A stretch of DNA of 64,000 nucleotides, taken from positions 1-64,000 of the forward strand of contig DATELQ010000110.1 in NCBI GenBank assembly GCA_035276475.1, written 5' to 3'. The translations under genes and the position numbers were made by a program. This DNA comes from DATDFB01 sp035276475. GTDB lineage: Bacteria; Acidobacteriota; Thermoanaerobaculia; Gp7-AA8. This document shows, in pieces, positions 1 to 8,504 of the stretch; the first letter of the stretch is position 1; each line of letters starts with the position of its first letter. Under the pieces are notes generated by a model. The model was not told where the DNA came from. It ran no database searches and was given only the letters and a program-made list of their open reading frames with translations.

Positions 1-2
1 TC

Positions 3-758
3 GCCGCGATGGCGCAGCCGGCGCCCCCACCTCCGCCGCCGGCCGCGCCGCCACCGACTCCGCCGCCCGCCACCCCGCCCGTGCTCTCGCGCGACGAGAT
101 CGAGAGCGAGCTCCTCTCCGCGTTGCCCGACGACGACGAAGAGCCGGCCTTTGCCTCCGCGCCGCCGCCCCCACCGCCCATCGCGGTCACCGCATTCGAG
201 CCGCCGCCGATCTCCGCCGGCGAAGAGAATCTGTTCGCCGAGGAGGGGGACTTCTTCGACCTCGCCGCGGAGCTGGAGTCGGAGCTCGGCGAGGAGGCCG
301 AGGACGTCTCGCTCTCGGAAGAGGAGCAGTCGCTCGAAGAGATTTTCAAGGAGTTCAAGAAGGGGGTCGAGCAGCAGCTCGATTCCGAGGACTACGACAC
401 GCACTACAACCTCGGCATCGCCTACAAGGAGATGGGGCTCATCGACGAGTCGATCTCCGAGTTCCAGCTCGCCTCGAAAGACCCGAAGCGCGCCGTGGAG
501 TGCGCGTCGATGCTAGGGCTCTGCTTCCTCGAGAAGGGGATGCCGCAGCTGGCCATCAAGTGGTATCGCAAGGGGCTGGAGATGCCGGAGATCACCGAGG
601 AGGAGCACGTCGGGCTGCTCTACGACCTCGGCGCGGCGTACATGGAAGTCGGCGACACCGACAACGCCCAAAAAGCGTTCATGGAGGTGTACGGCATGAA
701 TACCACTTACCGCGACATCGTGTCGCGCATTAAACAGTTGGAAGACGCGCGCAAATGA
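3..758 (+). CDS. TPR protein, C-terminal part (open at left edge)
   Basis: The reading frame is open to the left edge, so the true start lies outside the window; the first ATG inside is at 9. The visible part opens with a proline/alanine-rich linker (about residues 2-55), then an acidic stretch, and from about residue 115 carries tetratricopeptide-type helices (THYNLGIAYKEMGLIDESI, then LLYDLGAAYMEVGDTDNAQ). Such proteins usually act as scaffolds or assembly factors; no catalytic motif is seen and the specific role is unknown. The stop overlaps the next start as ATGA, so the two are probably co-transcribed. Family assignment is clear, function is not. Confidence 0.8.
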   Translation, partial: AAMAQPAPPPPPPAAPPPTPPPATPPVLSRDEIESELLSALPDDDEEPAFASAPPPPPPIAVTAFEPPPISAGEENLFAEEGDFFDLAAELESELGEEAEDVSLSEEEQSLEEIFKEFKKGVEQQLDSEDYDTHYNLGIAYKEMGLIDESISEFQLASKDPKRAVECASMLGLCFLEKGMPQLAIKWYRKGLEMPEITEEEHVGLLYDLGAAYMEVGDTDNAQKAFMEVYGMNTTYRDIVSRIKQLEDARK

Positions 759-1228
759 ATCGACATCTGGAAACCGCGCTCCGCTTCGTGAACCTGACGG
801 CGTCGGGGCTCCTCGCCGGCTCGCTCGGCTTCGGCGAGGCCGCGCTCGTGCCCGGATGGCAGGAGGAGCTGCCGCGCAACCGCTCGAATGTGATCGAGGC
901 GCTGCGGCACCTGAACTATTACAACGCCATCGGCCCGGTGGCCCTCGGAACCGCGGTGACGCTGGCGGTCGGCACGCGCAACAACGCCGCGAAGCGCCTG
1001 CTCGACGCCGCGTCGGCGGTGGCGCTGGCCGGCGTACTGGCCGCGACGATCATGGTGACGGTGCCGATCAACAAGGAGCTCGAGGAGCAGGCCCCCACCG
1101 ACTACCCCAGCGACCGGTCGCTGGAGATGTCGAAGAACTGGGCGCGCGCACACGCCGTGCGGACGACGCTGGGGATCTCGGCGTTCGTGTGTGCGGTCGC
1201 GTCCGGTGTTGCGGGGCGGCGGGGCTAA
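755..1228 (+). CDS. DUF1772-like integral membrane protein
   Basis: A 157-residue protein with about four hydrophobic segments (near residues 10-30, 60-80, 88-108 and 138-155). The layout and the VPINKEL segment after the third helix resemble the DUF1772 (anthrone oxygenase-like) membrane family, whose members in bacteria are mostly of unknown function. The start is fixed by an ATGA overlap with the preceding TPR gene, which points to translational coupling. I infer membrane localisation; the enzymatic activity suggested by the family name is not supported by anything else here. Confidence 0.7.
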   Translation: MNRHLETALRFVNLTASGLLAGSLGFGEAALVPGWQEELPRNRSNVIEALRHLNYYNAIGPVALGTAVTLAVGTRNNAAKRLLDAASAVALAGVLAATIMVTVPINKELEEQAPTDYPSDRSLEMSKNWARAHAVRTTLGISAFVCAVASGVAGRRG

Positions 1229-1247
1229 GATACCTCCGTCAAGGAGG
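1226..1247 (+). promoter_or_regulatory. Putative -10 and SD-sequestering hairpin before VCBS gene
   Basis: TAAGAT at 1226-1231 could be a -10 element. Just after it CCTCC (1233-1237) can pair with GGAGG (1243-1247) around a GTCAA loop, and the GGAGG is the Shine-Dalgarno of the gene starting at 1253. The pairing is seen directly; a regulatory role is an inference. Confidence 0.4.
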
Positions 1248-1252
1248 ATGCA

Positions 1253-2791
1253 ATGCGATTTGCAGCAGTCTGCGTCGTTGTTGTCTGCCTCACTTCCGCC
1301 GCCTTCGCTCAGATGACGCCGGGCGTCACCGTCACCCAGGGCGAACGGTTCCCATTCGTCGCCGACTTCAACGGCGACGGGCTCGATGATCTCTTCAATG
1401 CGCGAAGCGTCGTTCTCAACAACGGCACATCGTTCAGCGAGGCGCGCGATCTCGGGCTTCCGCCGTACGAGACTATCTTCGGCGTCCTCGACGTGAACGG
1501 CGACGGGATCCCCGATCTCATCACGTACAACGGTCCGCTCGAGAACAAATACCGCCTCTACATCGCCGACGCGTCGCGCCACTACGGGAAGCCGATCGTC
1601 GTCAGCACCTCGGTTCGTCCATACACGGCCGATCTCGACGGCGACGGAAAAGACGATCTCGTGTTCATCGTCCCCGTCCGTGACGGCTTCCGCGAAATCG
1701 CCAACAACATGAACATCCTTCGTTCGCGCGGCGACGGCACGTTCGAGCCGCTGGCGTCGTATCGCCTTCCGCCCGGTCCGCAGATCGATCAAGACCGTTT
1801 CTTCCGCCTCTTGATGGGCGATCTCGATCGTGACGGGTTCCCCGATATCGTCATCCGATGCGCGGACGTGGCGGACGGCAATCTTGTCGTCATGCGCGGG
1901 CTCGGCGGCGGAAAGTACACGGTCGAAGCGCGCTACATGCCGAATGACCACTTGAACTGGGGCTCGTGGAGCACGCGCCTCGCCGACATGGACGGCGACG
2001 GAAACCTCGACGTCGTCATGGCCGGCTTCCGCACGATTCACGTTCTCTTCGGCGACGGCCGCGGGAACTTCCCGCGCTCCGCGACCGCGAAGGTCGCGCA
2101 GGTGCGCGGGATCACAGGCGCAGGTTGGTCGCCGATGGACCTAAACAAAGTCGACCAGCCGCGCGACCTTGCCGTCGGCCACTTCACACGCAGCGATCGC
2201 ATGGAGATCGCCGCGGACACGATGGAAGGCGACGTCGTCTTCTTCGCCTACGAGCAGGGAGCATTGAAGGAGACCTCGCGCATCGACAGCGGGCTCTTCT
2301 CCATCGACATCCTGCCCGGCAACTTCCGCGGATCCGGTCTCACCGATCTCTGCGTCTACACCACCAGCGACCAAGGCGAGGCTACGCCGCCGCCGCAAAT
2401 CTTCTACGGAAACACGGACGCCGCCGCCGTCGTCGCTCCTCGGACGCCAATACGGCGCAGAGCGGCCGGCGCGCCCGCGCCGCACGAGACCGTGCTGCGT
2501 CTGCAGACGCACGCCGACTGCATGGCCGACACTTCACAGGAATTCGCCTTCAAGCGCGACGGCGTGTTCGGCCATGCCGCGAACGGCGACGCGCTCTTCG
2601 ACCAAGACACCGGCACGATTTACTTGCGCGTGCCGCTGCCCGAGCTCACCCTCGGGCCGCTCCAGGCCGCGCTCACGCGAGACAGCAGCGGCGGCTACTC
2701 CGCCACGTTTGCGATCGGCGGCCCCGAGGGATCACCGTGCCACGGCGATCCGCTTCACTACATGTCGGTGACGGCCACAGTGCAGCACTGA
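1253..2791 (+). CDS. Secreted FG-GAP/VCBS repeat protein
   Basis: A 512-residue protein with a clean N-terminal signal peptide (hydrophobic core at about residues 4-17, cleavage near AFA-QM). It carries at least five calcium-binding D-x-(N/D)-G-D-G type loops (DFNGDGLDDLF, DVNGDGIPDLI, DLDGDGKDDLVF, DLDRDGFPDIVI, DMDGDGNLDVVM) typical of FG-GAP/VCBS beta-propeller repeats. This predicts an extracytoplasmic calcium-stabilised propeller with an extra C-terminal domain (about 380-512) I do not recognise. The start has a strong AAGGAGG at 1241-1247. Probably monocistronic. Confidence 0.85.
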   Translation: MRFAAVCVVVVCLTSAAFAQMTPGVTVTQGERFPFVADFNGDGLDDLFNARSVVLNNGTSFSEARDLGLPPYETIFGVLDVNGDGIPDLITYNGPLENKYRLYIADASRHYGKPIVVSTSVRPYTADLDGDGKDDLVFIVPVRDGFREIANNMNILRSRGDGTFEPLASYRLPPGPQIDQDRFFRLLMGDLDRDGFPDIVIRCADVADGNLVVMRGLGGGKYTVEARYMPNDHLNWGSWSTRLADMDGDGNLDVVMAGFRTIHVLFGDGRGNFPRSATAKVAQVRGITGAGWSPMDLNKVDQPRDLAVGHFTRSDRMEIAADTMEGDVVFFAYEQGALKETSRIDSGLFSIDILPGNFRGSGLTDLCVYTTSDQGEATPPPQIFYGNTDAAAVVAPRTPIRRRAAGAPAPHETVLRLQTHADCMADTSQEFAFKRDGVFGHAANGDALFDQDTGTIYLRVPLPELTLGPLQAALTRDSSGGYSATFAIGGPEGSPCHGDPLHYMSVTATVQH

Positions 2792-2797
2792 CGGGCG

Positions 2798-3739
2798 TTA
2801 CGCGAAGTGCTCGAAGCCGCGCGCCTCGAGCACTTCGCCGTTCAACCGCACGCCGTTTTCCTTGCTGATCTTCCCGATCGCGTACACCGGCCGCCCGAGC
2901 CGCGTGCTCAGCTCCGCCTCGCGCAACGACGACGTGAAGAGCAGCGCGTACTCCTCGCCACCGTGCAGCACGCAGTCGGCGACCGGGAGCCCGGACGTCT
3001 GCAGGTCGGGGAAGACGGGGATCCGCTCGCGCTCGATGTCGGCGCCGGCGTTCGACGCGTCGCAGAGGTGGTGCAGATCGGTCGACAATCCGTCCGAGAC
3101 GTCGATGCACGCCGTCACCTGATCGATCTGCGCGAGGTCGCGCCCGAGCCGCACTTCGGGCTCGGGATCGACATGGCGGCGGATCGCGCTCATCGCGAAT
3201 TCGCGCTGCGCGTACGGCACATTCGGGCCGCTGTCGACCGTCCAACCGTGCTGCAACAGCCATAACCCCGCGGCGGAGCCGCCGACCGGGCGGCTGAGGT
3301 AGATCCGGTCGCCGGCGCGCGCGCCGCTGCGCAGGAGCGGGCGGTGCTCGACGTAGCCGACCGCGGTGATCGCGATCGTCAGCTTCTCCGCGCGTGAGAG
3401 GTCGCCGCCGACGAGGTCGATGTCGTACTGGCGCGCCGCGCTGGCGAGCGCTTCGAGGAAGTCGTCGATCTGCTCGTGCACCCACTCCGGCAACCCCAGC
3501 GCCACGACCGCGTAGGCCGGCAGCGCGCCCATCGCCGCGAGATCTGAGAGATTGACCGCGAGGCTCTTCCGCGCCACGAAGCGGAGCGGGATGGCGCGCG
3601 TGAAGTCGATGTCTTCGATCAGCATGTCGGTCGTGACGACGTGCTCGCCGACGACCGCAGCGTCATCGCCGATGCCGACCTTCGCGCCGCGCTGCGGGAA
3701 GAGCTCGCGCACGCGCGCGACGATGTCGGCTTCTTTCAT
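2798..3739 (-). CDS. thiL: Thiamine-monophosphate kinase
   Basis: A 313-residue ATP-dependent kinase that phosphorylates thiamine monophosphate to thiamine pyrophosphate in the cytoplasm. Recognisable AIRS-superfamily motifs are GIGDDAAVV near the N-terminus, DMLIEDIDF, GGDLSRAEKL and DVSDGLSTDL. Length matches the family. A longer in-frame reading exists upstream but starts inside truA; the ATG at 3739 overlaps the truA stop as ATGA and begins right before the conserved MKEADIV region, so I chose it. It lies downstream of truA in a two-gene operon, separate from other thiamine genes. Confidence 0.93.
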   Translation of the reverse strand: MKEADIVARVRELFPQRGAKVGIGDDAAVVGEHVVTTDMLIEDIDFTRAIPLRFVARKSLAVNLSDLAAMGALPAYAVVALGLPEWVHEQIDDFLEALASAARQYDIDLVGGDLSRAEKLTIAITAVGYVEHRPLLRSGARAGDRIYLSRPVGGSAAGLWLLQHGWTVDSGPNVPYAQREFAMSAIRRHVDPEPEVRLGRDLAQIDQVTACIDVSDGLSTDLHHLCDASNAGADIERERIPVFPDLQTSGLPVADCVLHGGEEYALLFTSSLREAELSTRLGRPVYAIGKISKENGVRLNGEVLEARGFEHFA

Positions 3740-4521
3740 CGCGGCCGCTCCACCGGCACGATCGGCAGCAGTAGCCGGTCGAACGTCTCGCCGCGGTAGG
3801 TGACGGCCTCGAGGAAGAGTCCGGACGGCGGCGCGCTCGGCTGGAACGGCTGCGCCTTGCGGTTCAGGCGCGCGGCGAGGTCCTCCGCCGTCAGCTCGCC
3901 GCGCCCGATCTCGACGAGGAAGGCGACGAGCTTCCGCACCATCTTCCAGAGAAAGTGCGACGCGGCGATGCGGAAAAGGATCAGGTCGTCCGCGACGGCG
4001 ATCTCGCTCCGCTCCACGACGACGATCCGCGATTCGTCCTGCTGCAGGCGCTTGTCGGTGAAGGCGCTGAAGTCGTGCCGCCCTTCGAGGAGCGCAGCCG
4101 CGCCATTCATCGCATTCGCGTCGAGGCGGTCCTTGATCCACCAGACGAAGGACTTCGCAAAGGCGGTGCGGCGCGTGGCGATCTGGTAGAGGTAAACGCG
4201 CGAGACGGCGTCGTGCCGCGCGTGGAAAGCGTCGCCGGTGCGCGCGGCGGCGAGGACGCAGATGTCGTGCGGCAGGAGGTCGTTGATCTTGCGCACGAGG
4301 AGCTGCGGGTCGATCGCTTTCTTGATGCGCAGATGCGCGACCTGCGCGACGGCATGGACGCCCGCGTCGGTGCGACCGGCGCCGCCCACGTCGGCGTCGC
4401 CCGCGACCTGCGTCGCCGCGCGGAGGAGGTGGCCCTGGATCGTTTTCGGCGTGTTACCCTGCGCCTGCCAGCCGGAGTAGCGAGTCCCCTCGTATTCGAT
4501 GGTCAGCCTGTAAGTCGGCAT
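3736..4521 (-). CDS. truA: tRNA pseudouridine(38-40) synthase
   Basis: Makes pseudouridine in the anticodon arm of tRNAs. The N-terminus (YRLTIEYEGTRYSGWQAQ) and the catalytic-aspartate motif GRTDAGVHA are unmistakable, and the length (261 residues) fits. I chose ATG at 4521, which gives MPTYRLT; an alternative ATG at 4530 adds three residues. The start codon overlaps, on the opposite strand, the ATG of the DUF971 gene inside the palindrome GCATGC at 4518-4523, so the two genes diverge with no intergenic DNA. The stop overlaps thiL. Confidence 0.93.
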   Translation of the reverse strand: MPTYRLTIEYEGTRYSGWQAQGNTPKTIQGHLLRAATQVAGDADVGGAGRTDAGVHAVAQVAHLRIKKAIDPQLLVRKINDLLPHDICVLAAARTGDAFHARHDAVSRVYLYQIATRRTAFAKSFVWWIKDRLDANAMNGAAALLEGRHDFSAFTDKRLQQDESRIVVVERSEIAVADDLILFRIAASHFLWKMVRKLVAFLVEIGRGELTAEDLAARLNRKAQPFQPSAPPSGLFLEAVTYRGETFDRLLLPIVPVERPR

Positions 4522-4843
4522 GCGCCCCACGTCTTGGCAAGTTCTGGGTGATTTGCTCGTCGTCGTCTGGGACGACGGCCACGAATCATACTATCCGCTC
4601 GAGGAGCTCCGCCGCGCCTGCCCCTGCGCCGGCTGCAGCGGCGAGCCCGACCTCTTCGGGAGGATGTACGCCGGTCCGTCGCCGCAGTACCGCAAAGAGT
4701 CGTTCCAGCTGCACAGCCTGACCCCGATCGGCAACTACGCCCTGCAGCCGAACTGGATGGACGGGCACGGCTATGGGATCTGGACGTTCGAGCGGCTGCG
4801 GGCGGTGTGCCCGTGCGACACGTGCAGAGCTACGGCGCGATGA
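4520..4843 (+). CDS. DUF971 domain protein
   Basis: A 107-residue protein with the DUF971 pattern: W-x-DG (VWDDGHESYYPLEELR), a CPCAGC cluster, and a second C-terminal CPCDTC pair. DUF971 occurs alone and fused to Fe-S carrier proteins or to gamma-butyrobetaine hydroxylase, and a metal-binding or Fe-S-related role is often assumed but not established. The ATG at 4520 leaves the whole conserved domain; it overlaps the truA start on the other strand. The 3' end overlaps the arcC 3' end by 14 nt. Confidence 0.85.
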   Translation: MRPTSWQVLGDLLVVVWDDGHESYYPLEELRRACPCAGCSGEPDLFGRMYAGPSPQYRKESFQLHSLTPIGNYALQPNWMDGHGYGIWTFERLRAVCPCDTCRATAR

Positions 4844-5777
4844 CCGTTCCCTCCCCGCCGCCCAGCGCCTCCCGCAAGTGCTCCACATCCGTGATCAGCA
4901 CCTCCTTCCCGCACTTCCGCACGAACTGGATTGAGGCGTCGATCTTGGGCCCCATGGACCCCGCGGGGAACTGCCCCTCGGCGAGGTAGCGCTCCGCGTC
5001 GGCCACGGTGAGCCGGGAGAGGAACTGTTCCGACGGCTTGCCGAAGTCGATCGCCACCTTCGGCACGCCCGTCAGCACGATGAACATGTCCGCATTCAGA
5101 TTCGCGGCCAGCAGCGCCGAGGCGTAGTCCTTATCGATCACCGCCTCCACACCGCGCCACTGGCCGTCGCGGCCGCGCACCACCGGGATCCCGCCCCCGC
5201 CCGCGGCGATCACTACGGCGGCACCGGAAAGCATGTACCGGATCGTCTCGAGATTCAGGATCCGCAGCGGCTTCGGCGACGGCACGACGTGCCGCCAGCC
5301 GCCGCGCGACGCGTCCTCGCGCATCGTCCACCCGAGGTCGCGCTCGAGCGCCTCGGCGCGGTAGCGCGTGAAGAACGGGCCGATCGGCTTCGTCGGGCGC
5401 TTGAACGCGGCGTCGTTCGCGTCGACCTCCACCTCCGTCAGGATCGTCGCAACCTCGCCGCCGAGGCCGATCGACTCCAGGCGGCTGCGGATCGCCAGCT
5501 GCAGCATGAATCCCATCGACCCCTCGGTCTGCGCCACGCAGACGTCGAGCGACTGCGGCGGGATCTTCGTCGACGCCTCTTCGTTCTGGATCAGGATGTT
5601 CCCGACCTGCGGCCCGTTGCCGTGCACCACGATCAGCTTGTAGCCGTGGCGCACGATCTCGGCGAGCCAGCGCGCGGCCTGCTTCGCGCGCGCGATCTGC
5701 TCCTCCTGCGTGCCGCGGTCCTCGGGGCGCAGCAGCGCGTTGCCGCCGAACGCCACCACCGCGAGCTTCTGGGCCAT
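4830..5777 (-). CDS. arcC: Carbamate kinase
   Basis: A 315-residue amino-acid-kinase-fold enzyme that transfers phosphate from carbamoyl phosphate to ADP, giving ATP, CO2 and ammonia. Motifs: VVAFGGNALL at the N-terminus, VVHGNGPQVG, a GGGGIPVV loop and VEAVIDKDYASALLA. It directly follows arginine deiminase with an ATGA overlap, so it is the ATP-yielding last step of the arginine deiminase route. The middle enzyme, catabolic ornithine carbamoyltransferase, is not in the window. Confidence 0.95.
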   Translation of the reverse strand: MAQKLAVVAFGGNALLRPEDRGTQEEQIARAKQAARWLAEIVRHGYKLIVVHGNGPQVGNILIQNEEASTKIPPQSLDVCVAQTEGSMGFMLQLAIRSRLESIGLGGEVATILTEVEVDANDAAFKRPTKPIGPFFTRYRAEALERDLGWTMREDASRGGWRHVVPSPKPLRILNLETIRYMLSGAAVVIAAGGGGIPVVRGRDGQWRGVEAVIDKDYASALLAANLNADMFIVLTGVPKVAIDFGKPSEQFLSRLTVADAERYLAEGQFPAGSMGPKIDASIQFVRKCGKEVLITDVEHLREALGGGEGTVIAP

Positions 5778-7045
5778 CAGACGTCCTCGCGCTCCAGCGG
5801 CATGGTCATGCATCGCGGCCCGCCGCGCGCGCGCGACAGCTCGTGCCCCTGCATCTGGATCGCGTACTTCCGGTTCGTCCACGTCTCCAGCTCGGTGCGG
5901 CCGAGCAGCAGATCGTCTTCGTACACGATGTGATAGCCGTGTGCGTTCAGCTCCTCGGCCGTGCGCACGTTGCGCTCGTAGAGGAGGATGACGCCGGGCG
6001 CGAGCGCGAACGCATTCGCGCCGTCCGTCCACTGTTCGCGCTGCTGATCGACGGCGCGCTTGCCGCCGCAGTAGATCGGCTCGAGCTCGAAGCCGCGCCG
6101 GCGCAGCGCGCCGAGGAGCGACTTCTGCGGCGAGAACGAGATCGACCGCTTCGTCAGATCGATCGCGTAGACGCTCGCGGCCTGGCTGCCGTCGTCGAGA
6201 ATCACCGGCGGATAGATCAGACACTCGTGGCGGCTCGTGAACGTGAACACCGTGTCGAGGTGCATGAACGAGCGCTGCCGCGGCAGCTCGACAACCAGGA
6301 TCGTCCGCACGCCGGAGTCCGACTTCTTCAGCGCGCGTGCAACCTGCTGCACGCCGGCGCGGTTCGTCCGCTCCGTCACGCCGAGGAGGAGCAGGTCGCG
6401 GCTGGCGACGATCACGTCGCCCCCTTCGAGCGTCGGCGCCTTGCGGCTGCTCGGACGCTCGCGCTCCTCGCCGGCCATGAAGTCGGTGTGGATCCGCCCG
6501 CCGTTGTGGAAGCGCGGGTGATTCTCGATCACGTACTTCGACAGCAGCGACTCGCGGCGGCGCGCCTGCGTGGCCATGCCGCAGATCACGACGCCGTCGC
6601 CGAGGACCACCTGCGGATCGCGGGCGAAAAAGTAATTCGGGACCGGGTAGAGCTCGAACTTCGGCAGCTCGCCGCCCCCCTTCTCGCTCGGGATCCCGCC
6701 GATCAGCACCTCGGCGAGCGCGCCGGCGCGCTGCTCGCGCAGCCAGTGCGTGAGGCGGCGCGTGAAGCCGTTGCGCTTGGCGAGGTCGCGGACGATCGCG
6801 TCTTTCGTCTCGTCGTTCTCGAGCACCTCTTCGAGCAGGTCCTGCGTGTCGAGCACTTCATCCGCGACGAAACGGATGAGCTGCTGGAAGCGCCGGTGCT
6901 CCTCGCGCGCGACCTGGCCGTAGAGGATGTCGTCGAAGAGAAGCTGGTTCATCATCGGCGGGACCATCACGTCGATCTCGCGCCCCGGCAGGTGCACCAG
7001 GACGCTTTTCAGGCGTCCGATCTCGCTCGTCACGTTCAGCCGCAT
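5777..7045 (-). CDS. arcA: Arginine deiminase
   Basis: A 422-residue enzyme hydrolysing L-arginine to citrulline and ammonia. Supporting features are the N-terminal LKSVLVHLPG, FMHLDTVFTF with the active-site His region, and the C-terminal catalytic cysteine in GGPRCMTMPL (Cys412). An upstream in-frame extension to 7231 has no conservation and overlaps the divergent gene; ATG 7045 gives the standard MRLNVTSEIGRL start. It is the first gene of an arcA-arcC unit. The ADI pathway supplies ATP and ammonia; speA at 18.3-20.3 kb is a competing arginine sink. Confidence 0.95.
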   Translation of the reverse strand: MRLNVTSEIGRLKSVLVHLPGREIDVMVPPMMNQLLFDDILYGQVAREEHRRFQQLIRFVADEVLDTQDLLEEVLENDETKDAIVRDLAKRNGFTRRLTHWLREQRAGALAEVLIGGIPSEKGGGELPKFELYPVPNYFFARDPQVVLGDGVVICGMATQARRRESLLSKYVIENHPRFHNGGRIHTDFMAGEERERPSSRKAPTLEGGDVIVASRDLLLLGVTERTNRAGVQQVARALKKSDSGVRTILVVELPRQRSFMHLDTVFTFTSRHECLIYPPVILDDGSQAASVYAIDLTKRSISFSPQKSLLGALRRRGFELEPIYCGGKRAVDQQREQWTDGANAFALAPGVILLYERNVRTAEELNAHGYHIVYEDDLLLGRTELETWTNRKYAIQMQGHELSRARGGPRCMTMPLEREDV

Positions 7046-7087
7046 GCGGGCGGCAGTATAGATACGACGGATTCGCGCGTCGAACCG

Positions 7088-7093
7088 TAGAAT
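7088..7093 (+). promoter_or_regulatory. Putative -10 (TAGAAT), near-leaderless start
   Basis: TAGAAT ends 10 nt before the ATG at 7104 and overlaps the alternative ATG at 7092. This placement puts transcription start at or near the ATG. No SD is seen. It is one of several such sites in the window. Confidence 0.45.
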
Positions 7094-7103
7094 GGAAACG
7101 AAC

Positions 7104-7988
7104 ATGCGTCGATGTTCGCTCGCCGTCCTGCTGTTGGTGGCGACAGCCGCGTCCGCCGCGCCGCGCATCAGCTTCATCCGCCGCGTTCCGGCCGTGCACG
7201 ACCTTGCGCCGGCGGAGCGCGTCGCGGTCATCTACGCCATCGGCGACAGCGACAAAGTGCTGGTCTTCGTCGACCGCTTCGTCGACGTCGTCGCGCGCTC
7301 CGGCACGCTGCGCATCGTGAACGCGGTCGAGAACAACCATCACTACGTCGCGCTCGACGGCGGCTCGATCACGGCGCTGCGCCACGACCACCCCGCCGAT
7401 GCCTACCTCGGCGTCAACGTTTTCACCTGCAACGGCATCGAGCGGAGCGCCGAGGGGAGCGAGCACGACGTCGACGGCGGGCGCATCAAGCGGAAGCACC
7501 GTTGGGTCGACGCCACCTGCACCGCGCGCGTCGACGTCCTCGGGCGCGACGGCCGGAAGCTCTTCTCCTATCGCGTCCGAGGCGAGGGGACGTCGCCGCG
7601 CGCCACGACCCTGAGCGACGACGAGAAGGACGTCGCCTACGAACAGGCCGCGCGCTACGCCGCGAACATCGCGGCCGAGGAGATCACGCCGAGGGCGGTG
7701 CGGGAGTCGATCGAGCTCGAGGAGAGCGCGCCCGCGTTCGGCGACGGCATGGCCATGATCGATGCGGAGCGGTTGAGTGATGCGCGGGCGATTTGGGAGG
7801 CGGCGCTGCGTCGCCATCGCGACTCCGCGGCGCTCAACTTCAACCTCGGAGCGCTCGCAGAAGCGACGGGCGACCTGGAAGCCGCGCGGGGCTACTTCCA
7901 GGCCGCCGTCAAACTCTCACCGAAAGAGGCTCGCTACAAGAGCGAGCTGCAGCTCTTTCAGAAGCGCGTCAGGCGTTCAGGGCCTTGA
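7104..7988 (+). CDS. Secreted protein with C-terminal TPR
   Basis: Begins with a good signal peptide (MRRCSLAVLLLVATAASAA). The middle (about residues 20-200) has no family I recognise; near the C-terminus a TPR pair is visible (ALNFNLGALAEATGDLEAAR, then GYFQAAVKLSPKEARY). An earlier ATG at 7092 would add METN ahead of the signal peptide, but lies inside a -10-like TAGAAT, so I prefer 7104. The gene diverges from arcA and its 3' end overlaps the hsp20 3' end by 20 nt. Probably periplasmic or envelope associated; role unknown. Confidence 0.75.
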   Translation: MRRCSLAVLLLVATAASAAPRISFIRRVPAVHDLAPAERVAVIYAIGDSDKVLVFVDRFVDVVARSGTLRIVNAVENNHHYVALDGGSITALRHDHPADAYLGVNVFTCNGIERSAEGSEHDVDGGRIKRKHRWVDATCTARVDVLGRDGRKLFSYRVRGEGTSPRATTLSDDEKDVAYEQAARYAANIAAEEITPRAVRESIELEESAPAFGDGMAMIDAERLSDARAIWEAALRRHRDSAALNFNLGALAEATGDLEAARGYFQAAVKLSPKEARYKSELQLFQKRVRRSGP

Positions 7989-8388
7989 CGTTGATCTGGA
8001 TCTGCTTCGGCTTCGCCTCTTCGAGCTTCGGGATCTCGATCTCCAGCACGCCGTTGACGTAGTGCGCGGCGATCTTGTTCGCGTCGACGCTGCGCGGCAG
8101 CGAGAACGAGCGGACGAAGCTGCCGTACGTGCGCTCGATGCGGTGGTAGTTGCGGTCATCCTTCCGCTCGAACTGGCGCTCGCCGCTGACGGTGAGCACG
8201 CCGTTCTCGAAGCTGACCTTGAGGTCGTTCTCGTTCATGCCGGGGACCTCGACCTTCACCACGATCTTGTCGGTCTCCTCAGCGACGTCGACGGCGGGCG
8301 CCCAGGCGCCGCTCTCGCGGACATCGTCGAGGAAGTTGAAACGGCCGAAGAAAGGCTCCAGGAACCGGGACTGAAGGGTCAGGTACAT
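7969..8388 (-). CDS. Hsp20/alpha-crystallin small heat-shock protein
   Basis: A 139-residue ATP-independent holdase chaperone. The alpha-crystallin domain spans about residues 30-130, with KVEVPGMNENDLKVSFENG, a SFSLPRSVD segment and VNGVLEIEIPK; the C-terminal I-x-I type motif appears as IQINV. An upstream in-frame start exists, but ATG 8388 is preceded at ideal spacing by AAGGAGG (complement of 8395-8401), so this start is firm. No CIRCE or other heat-shock operator was noticed upstream. Confidence 0.93.
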   Translation of the reverse strand: MYLTLQSRFLEPFFGRFNFLDDVRESGAWAPAVDVAEETDKIVVKVEVPGMNENDLKVSFENGVLTVSGERQFERKDDRNYHRIERTYGSFVRSFSLPRSVDANKIAAHYVNGVLEIEIPKLEEAKPKQIQINVKALNA

Positions 8389-8504
8389 GGTTTTTCCTCC
8401 TTGATCTGAGTGCTTCTGACTCATGTCAGTTGCGCAAACGTTAGCACTAGACGCTCATATTTCCAAATGAAATGCACCGTTCACAAATTTGTTCAGTCCC
8501 TCGC

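Noticed and set aside
3740..4141. N-terminal extension of thiL into truA
   Set aside because: The extension is Arg/Ala-rich frame noise inside truA; ThiL homology begins at ATG 3739, which has the ATGA coupling.
5778..6224. N-terminal extension of carbamate kinase into arcA
   Set aside because: Out-of-frame reading of arcA; the enzyme starts at ATG 5777 with MAQKLAVVAFGGN.
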